A stretch of DNA of 64,000 bases, taken from SXVE01 sp036388895. Lineage in GTDB: Bacteria > Acidobacteriota > Blastocatellia > Pyrinomonadales > Pyrinomonadaceae. How positions within the stretch are numbered: the first letter of the stretch is position 1; each line of letters opens with the position of its first letter. A program made the translations under genes and the position numbers. The stretch spans positions 37,052 to 101,051 of the forward strand of contig DASVQY010000054.1 in the NCBI GenBank assembly GCA_036388895.1, in the 5' to 3' direction. The notes beneath the pieces are model-generated. The model saw nothing but the letters and a program-made list of their open reading frames with translations, ran no database searches and was not told the origin of the DNA. This document shows positions 35,101 to 44,198 of this stretch, piece by piece.

Positions 35101-35161
35101 AAACCGAATAAGTCTTTTGTGTTAAAGGTTATATATTGTTTGAGTTGGAAATACTGACAAA

Positions 35162-35572
35162 ATGAAATTGAGAATCCGCAGAAATTCTCTGCGCCTGCGC
35201 TTGACGAAAAGCGAAGTCGCCGTAATCGGCGCGGGCGGCACAGTCGAAGAAACGGTCGAGTTCTGCGACGAGTCGTCACAGCGTTTGATTTATGCGCTTG
35301 AGGCGAGCGCCGCCGCCCGAAATCCGACCGCCGTTTTCGACGCCGGGCGAATTACGGTTATTATTCCGAAAACGCAGGCTGAAGAATGGGCGCGAACCGA
35401 TCAAGTCGGCATCGAAACGGAAAAACAGCTCGGCGACAATCGCTCGCTCCACATTTTGATTGAGAAAGATTTTTCCTGTTTAGAATCACGAAAGGGCGAA
35501 GAAGACGCTGATACATTTGCTCATCCGCGTCAAAACGAAATCGAAAATCGAATTGAATTGAAAGCGTTCTAA
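35162..35572 (+). CDS. DUF7009-like conserved protein
   Basis: A 136-residue soluble protein with the opening MKLRIRRNSLRLRLTKSEVA, which I associate with the DUF7009 family of unknown function. A beta-rich middle (RITVIIPKTQAEEWARTDQV) and an acidic, His-containing tail follow. It begins the row of nitrate reductase genes, right after a Crp/Fnr-type palindrome, so an accessory role there is likely. Confidence 0.65.
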   Translation: MKLRIRRNSLRLRLTKSEVAVIGAGGTVEETVEFCDESSQRLIYALEASAAARNPTAVFDAGRITVIIPKTQAEEWARTDQVGIETEKQLGDNRSLHILIEKDFSCLESRKGEEDADTFAHPRQNEIENRIELKAF

Positions 35573-35646
35573 AAAACATTCCGAACCGCGCCGAATGAGT
35601 TTAAATATTTAAAGACGAAAGCAAAATCTAAAAATCAAAAACACTT

Positions 35647-36792
35647 ATGGCAGCTGAGCCGAAAAACCTACAACAAACCGGAACTGTAAGTTATCTGCAC
35701 CCGACAATTATAGGAATTCTCGCGTCCGCCGTTTTGACGCTTCTGGTCATCGTCGGTTCGCGCAATCTCGAGCATTTCGATTCGGCGCTTTTCGGCTATA
35801 CGGTGGCGAGCATCGTTGCGATTGGCGCGATTTTTTTTCGTTACGCGATCTGGCTTCAGCGCCCAGCGACGCGCACCTACTTTCGCCGCGGGTTGAGTTT
35901 GTTTTTCCAGCGCAAACAACTTTTGAAAAACACGGGTGCTGCTGCTGAGACAGTGGGAAAAAATCTGCTCGCGCAGAATTTTATTTTCCGGCGCGGCTTT
36001 ACCCGCTGGCTGATGCATTTTCTGATAATGTGGGGCTGCATTTTGTCCGCCGCGATTACGTTTCCGCTTTCGTTCGGCTGGGTGCATTTCAAGCTGGAAG
36101 GCGATATGGGCTACCGCGCTTATCTTTTCGGGTTTCCGCTGCAGTTGATGCAGGGACGCGATTTGATGGCGTGGCTTACCTTTCACGCGCTCGATTTTAC
36201 GGCGATTATGGTGATCGCCGGATGCGCGATTGCGATTCACAGAAGATTAAAAGATCGCGGCGCGATTGCTTATCAATCGTTTTTGCTTGACTTCGTGCCG
36301 CATATGATGCTGATCGCGATTTCGGTTTCGGGATTGATGCTGACGGCTTCGAGCCTTTGGTTCGAAGGCTATATGTATTCGTTTATCGCGCTGTCTCATC
36401 AGGCGCTCGTGATTATGACGCTCTTTTATATTCCGTTCGGCAAATTGTTTCACATTGTCCAGCGCCCGGCGTCAATCGGCGTCGAGCTTTACCAGCGCCG
36501 CTCGCAGGAAATGCCGCAGGCGGTTTGCCCCCGGTGCAAAACAGAATTTATGGGGCAAATGTGGATTGACGATTTGAAAAAAGTCGTCGGCGATCTCGGA
36601 TTCGATTACCGAATGGACGACGGTACGGTTTTGCAGGATTATTGCCCGCGCTGCAAACGAATTATGCGCGGCTTGGCATATGCGAATTTGCCGAAACGAA
36701 ACGAACCGGTTTTTTACGGAACCAGAGACGGCGAAAACGGACACCCGACCGGAATTTCAAACGTCGCCGAAACGCGCGATACGAAAATGTGA
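35647..36792 (+). CDS. NarI-like membrane cytochrome b subunit with CxxC ribbon tail
   Basis: A 381-residue membrane protein. After two helices near residues 20-70 it has a NarI/DsrM-like core (about 115-285) with several His in membrane helices: RWLMHFLIMWG, WLTFHALDFTA, DFVPHMMLIAIS, FIALSHQALVIM and FGKLFHIVQRP. These could hold two b hemes that take electrons from quinol. The tail contains two CPRC pairs (about 298 and 339), a rubredoxin-like zinc or iron ribbon not usual for NarI. It precedes the molybdopterin subunit by 111 bases and probably feeds it electrons through the Fe-S and Rieske proteins. Confidence 0.75.
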   Translation: MAAEPKNLQQTGTVSYLHPTIIGILASAVLTLLVIVGSRNLEHFDSALFGYTVASIVAIGAIFFRYAIWLQRPATRTYFRRGLSLFFQRKQLLKNTGAAAETVGKNLLAQNFIFRRGFTRWLMHFLIMWGCILSAAITFPLSFGWVHFKLEGDMGYRAYLFGFPLQLMQGRDLMAWLTFHALDFTAIMVIAGCAIAIHRRLKDRGAIAYQSFLLDFVPHMMLIAISVSGLMLTASSLWFEGYMYSFIALSHQALVIMTLFYIPFGKLFHIVQRPASIGVELYQRRSQEMPQAVCPRCKTEFMGQMWIDDLKKVVGDLGFDYRMDDGTVLQDYCPRCKRIMRGLAYANLPKRNEPVFYGTRDGENGHPTGISNVAETRDTKM

Positions 36793-36903
36793 TTTCCGCA
36801 CAAAGGTAAAATAAAGCCTGAAAGCGACAGGAACTCGCAGAAAAAAACATTCGATTTAGACGGAATTAATTGTTTTTCGAAGAAAAAGTTTGATTTAGAT
36901 AAA

Positions 36904-39138
36904 ATGAGCAAGGTCGAAAACTTAGAAAAAATCATTGAAAAATTCGGTCCCCATCTTCACGACGCGCCGCCTGACGGTTGGACGGCTGACCGGACGATTG
37001 ACAAAGTCGTGCCGACGCATTGCCCGTATTGCGCCGTGCAGTGCGGAATGAATCTGCTGGTCGAGAAAAATAAAGTCGTCGGCTTTGAGCCGCGCTATGA
37101 TTTTCCCGTTAACGAAGGTCGGCTTTGTCCGAAGGGCGTGACGGCGTATTTGCAAGTTCATCATCCAGATCGCCTGCTTTACCCGCTGATTAAGCGAAAC
37201 GGCGAGTTTCAAAGAGCGAGCTGGGACGAAGCGCTCGATTTGATCACCGCGAAATTTCAGGAAATTCAGGCGAAATACGGCAAAAACGCCATCGGGCTTT
37301 ATTCTGGCTCGTCTCTGACGACCGAAAAAACTTATCTGATGGGCAAATTCGCCCGCGCCGGACTTGGAACGCGCTACGTTGATTACAACGGCAGACTTTG
37401 TATGGTTTCGGCTGCTGCCGGAAATAATAAAGCGTTCGGCATTGATCGCGCGGCGAATCCCTGGGCGGATATTCCGCTCGCCGAAGTTTTGATTTTGGCT
37501 GGCGCAAACTGTGCCGAAACTTTTCCGGTTTTGAACAAATTTTTGTGGCAGCAACGCGACAACGGCGGCATTTGGATCGTCATTGACCCGCGCGAAACAC
37601 CGACCGCTAGACAAGGCGATTTGCATCTGCAATTAAAACCCGGAACAGATGTCGCCGTCGCTAACGGAATGCTCAACGTCATTATCCGGGAAAATCTAAT
37701 TGACGAAAACTTTATCCGCAACAGCACGAACGGCTGGGATGAAACGCGCGAAACTGTGCTGAAATATACGCCCGATGTCGCCGCGCAAATTTCCGGCGTT
37801 CCGGCGGAAAAAATCGTGCAAGCCGGTCTTTTATACGGGCGCGCGAAAACCGGAATGATTATGCACGCGCGCGGCATCGAGCATCACACGAACGGCGTCA
37901 ACAACGTGCTTTCATATATAAATATCGTTTTAGCGACCGGAAAAATCGGCGAACCCGGCAAAGGTTACGGCACGATTACGGGACAAGGCAACGGGCAGGG
38001 CGGGCGCGAGCACGGGCAAAAAGCCGACCAATTGCCCGGACAGCGCTCGATGCTTAATCCCGAACACCGGAAACACGTCTGCTCGGTTTGGGGCTTGCCC
38101 GAAGAAGAACTGCCCGAAGCCGGCGTATCGGTCGTCGAAATGTTTCAGAAAATGCGCGAAGGCGAGATAAAAGGCTTTCTTTCGCTGTGCAACAATGGAA
38201 TGGTTTCGCTTCCCGACACAAACAAAATTCGCCAATCACTCGAAGGTTTGGAGTTTAACGTCAATATTGATTTTTATATGTCGGAATCCTCGCGCTACGC
38301 CGATGTAGTTCTGCCGGGTACGACCTGGGCGGAAGATGAAGGCGTGACGGCGAACAGCGAAGCCCGCGTCGTGAAGATCAACAAAGCCATTGACCCGCCG
38401 GGCGAAGCGCGAACCGATTGGTGGATTATCTGCGAGCTTGCCAAACGTCTGGGGCGCGGAAAATATTTTAATTTTAACAGTCCGGGCGAGATATTCGACG
38501 AATTGCGCGTCGCTTCAAAAGGCGGAAACGCTGATTATTACGGCATCACATACGAAAAAATCGAGCGGCAAAACGGCGTTTTCTGGATGTGTCCGACGCT
38601 CGAACATCCGGGCACGCCGCGCCTGTTTGAAGATAAAAAATTTTTTCACCCGGATAAAAAAGCCAAGTTTCACGCGATTGAATACAATCCGCCCGCAGAA
38701 GTGCCGGACGCGGAATATCCGCTGGCGCTAACGACCGGGCGCGTCGTTTATCAATATCTTTCGGGCAATCAGACGAGAAGAATCGGTTTTCTCGTGCAAC
38801 AATGCCCCGAACCGTATGTTGAAATTCATCCCGAAACGGCGATGAAATTAAAAATAAATGACGGTGAGCGCGTCAAAGTCGTCTCGCGGCGCGGCGAAGG
38901 CGTTTTTCCGGCTTTGATTGTTCGCACGATTCGTCCCGATACGATTTTTATTCCGTATCACTGGGGCGAACAGCTTGCTGCGAATCAATTAACGAATCCG
39001 GCGCTTGATCCGACCTCAAAAATTCCTGAATACAAAGCTTGTGCCGCTCGCATAGAGAAAATCCACGCCCGCGAGCTGCCGATTCTCGGAAAGGGGCGAA
39101 AGGGAACGAGTTTGAGCGAAGTGCAGAGAGGGAAATAA
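36904..39138 (+). CDS. NasA/NarB-like molybdopterin nitrate reductase
   Basis: A 744-residue molybdopterin oxidoreductase. The N-terminal [4Fe-4S] site is Cys40, Cys43, Cys47 and Cys75, and the predicted molybdenum ligand is Cys166 in NGRLCMVSAAAG. Other family marks are AGANCAETFPV, GTDVAVANGMLN, ARGIEHHTNGVNN, TGQGNGQGGREHG and the C-terminal TTGRVVYQYLSGNQTRR. No Tat signal is present, so it is cytosolic, as in assimilatory NasA/NarB. The neighbours (quinol-type membrane subunit, four-cluster ferredoxin, Rieske) are not those of an assimilatory enzyme. No nitrite reductase is in the window. Substrate is inferred from NarK, MobA and NO-stress genes nearby. Confidence 0.86.
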   Translation: MSKVENLEKIIEKFGPHLHDAPPDGWTADRTIDKVVPTHCPYCAVQCGMNLLVEKNKVVGFEPRYDFPVNEGRLCPKGVTAYLQVHHPDRLLYPLIKRNGEFQRASWDEALDLITAKFQEIQAKYGKNAIGLYSGSSLTTEKTYLMGKFARAGLGTRYVDYNGRLCMVSAAAGNNKAFGIDRAANPWADIPLAEVLILAGANCAETFPVLNKFLWQQRDNGGIWIVIDPRETPTARQGDLHLQLKPGTDVAVANGMLNVIIRENLIDENFIRNSTNGWDETRETVLKYTPDVAAQISGVPAEKIVQAGLLYGRAKTGMIMHARGIEHHTNGVNNVLSYINIVLATGKIGEPGKGYGTITGQGNGQGGREHGQKADQLPGQRSMLNPEHRKHVCSVWGLPEEELPEAGVSVVEMFQKMREGEIKGFLSLCNNGMVSLPDTNKIRQSLEGLEFNVNIDFYMSESSRYADVVLPGTTWAEDEGVTANSEARVVKINKAIDPPGEARTDWWIICELAKRLGRGKYFNFNSPGEIFDELRVASKGGNADYYGITYEKIERQNGVFWMCPTLEHPGTPRLFEDKKFFHPDKKAKFHAIEYNPPAEVPDAEYPLALTTGRVVYQYLSGNQTRRIGFLVQQCPEPYVEIHPETAMKLKINDGERVKVVSRRGEGVFPALIVRTIRPDTIFIPYHWGEQLAANQLTNPALDPTSKIPEYKACAARIEKIHARELPILGKGRKGTSLSEVQRGK

Positions 39139-39143
39139 TTAAA

Positions 39144-39189
39144 AATGGAAAACGGAAAATACCGATTCTAAAATTTTCCATTTTCCATT
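39144..39189. repeat. Inverted repeat after nasA-like gene
   Basis: Arms AATGGAAAACGGAAAAT (39144-39160) and 39173-39189 are complementary with one mismatch around a 12-base loop. The sequence resembles the arms at 3.5 kb. It may terminate the nasA-like transcript or the hicB remnant. Confidence 0.65.
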
Positions 39190-39191
39190 AA

Positions 39192-39509
39192 TCAAACGGC
39201 TTTTTCGAGCGTTTCGTTTATCAATTGATTGAGACTGATATTTTTTGAAGAGGCGAGGAGTTTGTATTTTTGATGGATTTCAGGTTTAAGACGCAAAACG
39301 AGTTTTCCCGAAGCCTGTTTTTTCAGCGGGATGTTTTTCTCTTTCGCGCAATCGAGAAAAACCTTCAAACTCGTTTCGCCTTCTTTGCGCGGGTTTTAGA
39401 TGCTGTCAGCGTAAAAATCCGCGCTGCCGTTCAAGCCGACGAACTCGCCGCGAAACAATTGGATTTCGGGGTCGTAGCTGATAACCGCTTCGTATTCGCC
39501 GAATTTCAT
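39192..39509 (-). pseudogene. HicB-family antitoxin pseudogene (in-frame stop)
   Basis: On the minus strand a 105-codon frame from ATG 39507-39509 to TGA 39192-39194 reads as a HicB-type antitoxin, broken by one TAA at 39396-39398 (codon 38). Before the stop: MKFGEYEAVISYDPEIQLFR and GEFVGLNGSADFYADSI. After it: NPRKEGETSLKVFLDCAKEK, then SGKLVLRLKPEIHQKYKLLA and the ribbon-helix-helix-like NISLNQLINETLEKAV. A single AAA-to-TAA change would explain the lesion. No HicA toxin lies beside it. It sits on the opposite strand inside the nitrate reductase row. Confidence 0.8.
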
Positions 39510-39538
39510 TATTTTGATATTAGATAAAAGAAAAAAAT

Positions 39539-40192
39539 ATGCAGGAAACAATGTTCATAGACCCGCAAAGATGTATCGGATGCCGTTCGTGTGTGGCGGC
39601 TTGCCGGGAATGCTCAACGCACAAAGGATATTCGATGATCTTTGTGGATTATATTGACCGCAGCGAGACGACGGCGACGATGCCGACCGTTTGTATGCAC
39701 TGCACCGAGCCGACGTGCGCGCTCGTTTGTCCGGCGGACGCGATCAAGATGAACGAAGACGGCGTCGTTATGTCGGCTTTGAAGCCGCGCTGTCTGGATT
39801 GTAGAAATTGCGTTAACGCCTGTCCGTTCGGAGTCCCGAAATACAATTCGGCGATGCACCTGCAAATGAAGTGCGATATGTGTTACGACCGCACCTCCGA
39901 AGGTTTAAAGCCGATGTGCGCGAGCGTATGTCCGACCGGCGCGATTTCGTTCGGAAAATACGAGCAGATCGTTCCGCTTCGCCGCACGAAACCGGTCAAC
40001 GCTCACGTTTTCGGCAATCAGCACGTCGAAACGAAAGTATATTTGATGCTGCCGACCGACGCCGACGAGGTAACGGTTGACGGCTGCGGCGTTTTTGAGG
40101 GACGCATCGGAGTGACCGAACAACAGCAGCAAACAGGCGAATCCTGGATTGATACGCAGGTTGAGGAATCAGACAAAAACAACGAATTTTAG
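39539..40192 (+). CDS. Four-cluster ferredoxin-type electron-transfer subunit
   Basis: A 217-residue Fe-S protein of the DmsB/NrfC/HybA type. Cysteine groups read CIGCRSCVAACREC, CMHCTEPTCALVC, CLDCRNCVNAC and CDMCYD...CASVC, enough for up to four [4Fe-4S] clusters. There is no signal peptide, so it is cytosolic and can sit between the membrane subunit and the molybdopterin subunit. It begins 30 bases after the hicB remnant's start and is co-directional with the reductase gene. Confidence 0.9.
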   Translation: MQETMFIDPQRCIGCRSCVAACRECSTHKGYSMIFVDYIDRSETTATMPTVCMHCTEPTCALVCPADAIKMNEDGVVMSALKPRCLDCRNCVNACPFGVPKYNSAMHLQMKCDMCYDRTSEGLKPMCASVCPTGAISFGKYEQIVPLRRTKPVNAHVFGNQHVETKVYLMLPTDADEVTVDGCGVFEGRIGVTEQQQQTGESWIDTQVEESDKNNEF

Positions 40193-40202
40193 AGGTGAAG
40201 TT

Positions 40203-40523
40203 GTGAATGAAGCGACAAAACAAAATCCTTTAACTGAATTTTTGAAATTTTACACTGAGCAAAATAAAGGACGTTCGACCCGGCTCGGAGTGTTTGAAAA
40301 CGGAAACGATTTTTGGCTGGAAGACGGTCTGCCGCTGGCGGGAGTAGACGCAGACACGCACGGCGAATCGCCGACAATCGAAATTATACTCGGCAATGAT
40401 TTTACGCACACTGTTAAAGGCGCAAAAAGTATCAAAATACATTTTAATTTCGACGAGAATTCCGACGGGCTCGACATTACTGACACGGAAGGAAAAACAA
40501 CTATTTTGCGTTTTGAAAATTAG
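40203..40523 (+). CDS. DUF5335-like small protein
   Basis: A 106-residue protein. GTG 40203 is taken as the start because AGAGGTGAAG lies directly before it and the upstream residues overlap the ferredoxin gene. The pattern EFLKFYTEQNKGRSTRLGVF, LPLAGVDAD, TIEIILGNDFTHTVKGAKSI fits the DUF5335 family as I recall it; the function is unknown. Spacing to its neighbours is 10 and 16 bases, so it is part of the electron-transfer operon. Confidence 0.65.
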   Translation: MNEATKQNPLTEFLKFYTEQNKGRSTRLGVFENGNDFWLEDGLPLAGVDADTHGESPTIEIILGNDFTHTVKGAKSIKIHFNFDENSDGLDITDTEGKTTILRFEN

Positions 40524-40539
40524 AAAATAAAACCGAAAA

Positions 40540-41118
40540 ATGAGTTCAAATAATTTAACCGAAACAATTGACAAAGTTCTTTCGGACGAGCGCGACGTTC
40601 GAGAAGCGACCGCGCCGCATCAAAAGGAATTTCCTTATGAGCGCGATGAGGAATCACAGGTTACGCGCCGCGAATTTTGTAATTTTTTGTTTTTAACGTC
40701 GAGCGCTTTGTTCGTCAGCGCTGCCGGATTTGCCGGAAAGGCTGTTTATGACGCGCGGTTTGAGCAGCAATTTCCGCCGATGAGAATCGAAGGTGCGGAC
40801 GCGCTCCAGCCGGGAACGGCGCTTAATTTTCGCTATCCGAATGAAGACGAAACGGCGATTCTGGTTCGCTCGGCTAATGGCAATTACTACGCTTACGGAC
40901 AGAAATGCACGCATCTGGCGTGTCCGGTTTATTATGCGAAAGAAGCGAATCGGCTGGAATGCCCGTGTCACGAAGGCGGTTTTCAAGTCGAAACGGGAAA
41001 CGTTTTATACGGTCCGCCGCCGCGCCCGCTCGATCAAATCGCTCTGGAAGAACGCGGAGGCGAGATTTGGGCAATCGGAATAAAGTACGGCGGAGGGCAT
41101 AATGAAAGCGGAATTTAA
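40540..41118 (+). CDS. Rieske [2Fe-2S] protein, Tat-type anchor
   Basis: A 192-residue Rieske protein. The N-terminus has TRREFCNFLFLTSSALFVSA, a twin-arginine-like motif plus a membrane anchor (about 44-70). The cluster ligands are CTHLAC (first Cys and His) and CPCHEGGF (second Cys and His), giving CxH and CxxH boxes about 17 residues apart. This should be an electron carrier outside the inner membrane. Its presence beside a cytosolic nitrate reductase is unusual and suggests a quinol-oxidising module. Its stop overlaps the start of the next gene by 17 bases. Confidence 0.9.
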   Translation: MSSNNLTETIDKVLSDERDVREATAPHQKEFPYERDEESQVTRREFCNFLFLTSSALFVSAAGFAGKAVYDARFEQQFPPMRIEGADALQPGTALNFRYPNEDETAILVRSANGNYYAYGQKCTHLACPVYYAKEANRLECPCHEGGFQVETGNVLYGPPPRPLDQIALEERGGEIWAIGIKYGGGHNESGI

Positions 41119-41455
41119 CGAGCTTACAGACGAGCAAGCGCGGAGAAAGGCTTTTGAAGCGCAGAGCGCCGCGCGAGCAAAAGATTTTCAGGGCGGCACT
41201 CGCCCGGCGGGACGAGGTTACACCGCCGTCTGGCAGGCGCGGCTGGCTTTATTCGTGATGATAAACGTTGCGCAGTTATGGATACTCGCAGCGACGGTCG
41301 AAGCCGCTCTGGCGCGCCATTACAAACAGTTACTGCCGCTCGTCGTCGCTTCGGGCGTGTGCTGGCTAATTGCGCTGACGATTTTCCTCTGGTGGAAGCC
41401 GGCTTCCCGAAGGCGCTCAAGCACGGGATACATAAGTTCAAAGTCCAAATTCTAA
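41102..41455 (+). CDS. Two-helix membrane protein, DUF6755-like
   Basis: A 117-residue protein with a charged N-terminal 45 residues and two membrane helices (about 48-66, ALFVMINVAQLWILAATV; and 77-96, LLPLVVASGVCWLIALTIFL). I associate this layout beside Rieske genes with the DUF6755 family. It overlaps the Rieske gene by 17 bases and is probably a small subunit or assembly factor of the same membrane complex. The tail residues SSTGYISSKSKF run into a partial copy of the dispersed repeat, so the C-terminus may be repeat-derived. Confidence 0.7.
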   Translation: MKAEFNELTDEQARRKAFEAQSAARAKDFQGGTRPAGRGYTAVWQARLALFVMINVAQLWILAATVEAALARHYKQLLPLVVASGVCWLIALTIFLWWKPASRRRSSTGYISSKSKF

Positions 41456-41536
41456 AATTCAAAGTCTGGTTTCCCGAGTGAATTTTGTTTTAGCTCTTGA
41501 GACTTGGTCTGTTTGGGCATCGCATTTTTCCTGAAA

Positions 41537-41740
41537 ATGAAGCGAAAAATCACCGGCTATAACAAAGATGATAAAAACGATTGGCGGGCGGAGCTTGAAT
41601 GCGGGCATTACCAGCACATCCGGCACAAACCGCCGCTCGTCTCGCGCGAGTGGGTTCTGACCGAAGCCGGGCGCGAATCGCGTCTCGGTCTTGAATTCGA
41701 ATGCAAAAAATGCGACGAAAATCAGCTTTCGGATTTTTGA
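41537..41740 (+). CDS. DUF3565-like zinc-ribbon-type protein
   Basis: A 67-residue protein with the DUF3565 pattern: MKRKITGYNKDDKNDWRAEL, ECGHYQHIRHKPPL, and a C-terminal CKKCDEN. The Cys and His residues could bind a metal. The ATG at 41537 begins the motif; earlier in-frame residues are not conserved-looking. DUF3565 genes often sit near nitrate or denitrification genes, as here. Confidence 0.78.
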   Translation: MKRKITGYNKDDKNDWRAELECGHYQHIRHKPPLVSREWVLTEAGRESRLGLEFECKKCDENQLSDF

Positions 41741-41958
41741 GCAAAATCATCACTTAGTTGCTTTAAACTTTAATCAACCGCGAAATTTTCCACACTCAAA
41801 AGCGTGATATTTCACAGACAGCTTTCTCATCTCAAAATTTAAATACTGATCAAACGTCTTCAACTCTCGATAACTCCAATGTTTACAGTAAATAAATTTC
41901 TTTCTGCATCTTGTCGGCTGACGGCACGATCATTGCGACTGCTAAGAATTTGAAAGTC

Positions 41959-41987
41959 TTTTGATAAACGAATTAAATTTATCAAAA
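41959..41987. promoter_or_regulatory. Perfect 10-bp inverted repeat before narK
   Basis: TTTTGATAAA (41959-41968) and TTTATCAAAA (41978-41987) are perfect complements nine bases apart, 49 bases before the transporter start. It could be an operator, but its centre spacing is too long for a standard Fnr box. Its regulator is unknown. Confidence 0.4.
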
Positions 41988-42036
41988 AGTTAATTTAATT
42001 ATAAAAAGCATTTTTCACTCGATGCAAAAGGAATTT

Positions 42037-43236
42037 ATGAGCAATAATACTTCAAAACCAGGCGCCAATCGGGCACTGTTTTTTTCAACCACGGCTTTCG
42101 CGGTTTCATTTGCCGTTTGGGGATTGATCGCCGCACTGGCGCCGACTTTTACGCAGCTTTACAACCTTACCGCTACCGAAAAAAGTTTAATGATCGCTGT
42201 TCCGGTTCTGCTCGGTTCAATCGGCAGACTCGCCGCAGGAATGCTCGCCGACCGTTTCGGCGGGCGTTTGACGTTTGCCGCTCTGCTGTTTTTTGCGGCA
42301 ATTCCGGCAATCGCCATTGGTTTTTCGACCAGCTTTACACAGCTGTTGATTTTCGGTCTTCTGCTCGGAATTGCCGGAACGACTTTTCCGGTCGGCGTCG
42401 GATTTACCTCGAAATGGTTTCCGCCGGAGAAGCAGGGAACGGCGCTCGGCGTTTACGGAATGGGAAACATCGGGCAGTCGGTTGCGGTTTTCGGCGCTCC
42501 GGTACTCGCGTTATGGCTCGGAGATTGGCGGACAGTTTTCTTTGTTTTCGCCGCTGTAGCGATCATCTGGGGAGTTTTATATTACCTTTTCGCCAGAGAT
42601 GCCGCCGCAACCGCGCAGCCGAAAACATTGGCGGAGAATTTAAACGTCTTGAAACGTTCGAAGCTCGCCTGGATTTTGTCTCTATTTTATTTTCTCACTT
42701 TCGGCGGATTCGTCGCACTCGCGCTTTATATGCCGACTTTTCTGCGCGAAATCTTTAACCTCTCGCCGACCGACGCGGGCGCGAGAACTGCCGGATTTGT
42801 CATTTTGGCAACACTTATGCGCCCGGTCGGAGGCATTTTAGCCGATAAAATGGGCGGCGCTAAGGTTTTGGTTTTTGTTTTCGTCGCAATCGCCGCTCTG
42901 TCTCTGCTCTTGAGCTTTTCGACGATCACCCTTTTCACCGTCGGAGCTTTGGGCTGCGCGGCGGCTTTGGGACTCGGCAATGGCGCGATCTTCAAACTCG
43001 TGCCGCAGTATTTCCCGAAAGAAACCGGAACGGTGACCGGTTTGGTCGGTGCCTTCGGCGGATTGGGCGGATTTTTCCCGCCGCTCGAACTCGGTTTGGT
43101 CAAAGACGCAACCGGTGCCTACACCATCGGCTTTGTTTTGCTCGCGGCGTTCGCTGTTGTATGTCTGGCTGTAAATTATTTCACTTTTCTGCGCGGTTCC
43201 GTCGAAGAAAGAGCAACCGCCGCTGTGAATGCATAA
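42037..43236 (+). CDS. Nitrate/nitrite transporter, NarK family (MFS)
   Basis: A 399-residue major facilitator with about 12 membrane helices. The loop 2-3 signature RLAAGMLADRFGGR and the nitrate-porter-type motif GLGNGAIFKLVPQYFP, followed by VTGLVGAFGGLGGFFPP, identify the NNP/NarK family. It imports nitrate or exchanges it with nitrite across the inner membrane. ATG 42037 is preferred because AAAGGA precedes it; an ATG five codons earlier is the alternative. It lies 296 bases after the DUF3565 gene and is followed by the RIC gene. Confidence 0.93.
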   Translation: MSNNTSKPGANRALFFSTTAFAVSFAVWGLIAALAPTFTQLYNLTATEKSLMIAVPVLLGSIGRLAAGMLADRFGGRLTFAALLFFAAIPAIAIGFSTSFTQLLIFGLLLGIAGTTFPVGVGFTSKWFPPEKQGTALGVYGMGNIGQSVAVFGAPVLALWLGDWRTVFFVFAAVAIIWGVLYYLFARDAAATAQPKTLAENLNVLKRSKLAWILSLFYFLTFGGFVALALYMPTFLREIFNLSPTDAGARTAGFVILATLMRPVGGILADKMGGAKVLVFVFVAIAALSLLLSFSTITLFTVGALGCAAALGLGNGAIFKLVPQYFPKETGTVTGLVGAFGGLGGFFPPLELGLVKDATGAYTIGFVLLAAFAVVCLAVNYFTFLRGSVEERATAAVNA

Positions 43237-43301
43237 ATTAGTTGAAACCCGCATCGCCGGCGATAAAAAAGGTAAAAAATAAAAAGGAAGGATTGATAAA
43301 T

Positions 43302-44081
43302 ATGTTGATTGATGTAACCAAAATAGTGCGCGAATTGGCGGTCGAAAATCCTGCGACGACACGCGTATTTGAAAAACTCAGAATTGATTACTGCTGCGGC
43401 GGTCATCTGTCGCTCGAAGAAGCCTGTCAAAATGCGGGCGTTGAAATCGAGCAAGTTTCAGAACTACTCGAAAACGCAAAAAACGAATCGTTCGAGACAA
43501 ACTTCGCCGCGAAAGATTTTGCGGAAATGTCTCTTGCCGCTCTCGCCGATTACATCGTGCGAAAACACCACACGTTTACTCGCGACGAAAGCGAGCGCAT
43601 AACGGCTTTGCTCGAAAAGGTCGCTTCGGTTCACGGCAAAAGACACGCCGAATTGTTTGAAATTCAAAGAATTTTCGGAATGCTGCGGCTTGAAATCGAA
43701 AATCACCTTTTAAAGGAAGAACGGATGCTTTTTCCGTACATCGCTTTGATGGAAAGCTCGCTCACATTCGGGCTGCCGCTTTCGCCCGCACCGTTCGGCA
43801 CGACGCGCAATCCGGTCGCCGTAATGGTCGCGGAACACGACGCGGCTGGCGAATTCTTGCGCGAAATCAGAAATTTGAGCAATAATTTCGCCGTCCCGGT
43901 TGATGCGTGCGTGACTTACAAAACTCTCTACGGCGCGCTCGAAAATTTTGAAACGGATTTGCACCGGCATATTCATCTGGAAAATAACATTTTATTTCCC
44001 AAAGCAATCGAAATGGAAAACGCCGGCGCGAAAACGGAGCCGAGAGGAATGAACGCGGCTTTGTGCGGAGCGAGCCTTTGA
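43302..44081 (+). CDS. RIC/ScdA di-iron iron-sulfur-cluster repair protein
   Basis: A 259-residue protein with the N-terminal ScdA/DUF542 motif RIDYCCGGHLSLEEAC (about 27-42) and a C-terminal hemerythrin-like domain with HHTFTRDE, HLLKEERMLFPYI, EHDAAGEFL and HIHLENNILFPKAI, providing the His/Glu ligands of a di-iron site. The family repairs Fe-S clusters damaged by NO or peroxide. A strong ribosome site (AAGGAAGGA) precedes ATG 43302. It sits between the nitrate transporter and a porin, fitting NO stress from nitrate respiration. Confidence 0.93.
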   Translation: MLIDVTKIVRELAVENPATTRVFEKLRIDYCCGGHLSLEEACQNAGVEIEQVSELLENAKNESFETNFAAKDFAEMSLAALADYIVRKHHTFTRDESERITALLEKVASVHGKRHAELFEIQRIFGMLRLEIENHLLKEERMLFPYIALMESSLTFGLPLSPAPFGTTRNPVAVMVAEHDAAGEFLREIRNLSNNFAVPVDACVTYKTLYGALENFETDLHRHIHLENNILFPKAIEMENAGAKTEPRGMNAALCGASL

Positions 44082-44198
44082 CTTTTAATAATTTGGATGT
44101 TTGAAATTCGATCTGCAAGGCGGCGGGTTTTACGAATTGATATGCGGATGATTCGACAACCTGCCGCTGCGAGTTGAAATTTATAACAAAAATCGGTT

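Noticed and set aside
41804..41815. GTGA-TATT-TCAC sequence before narK as a further Crp/Fnr site
   Set aside because: The spacer is four instead of six bases, so it does not match the three good palindromes.
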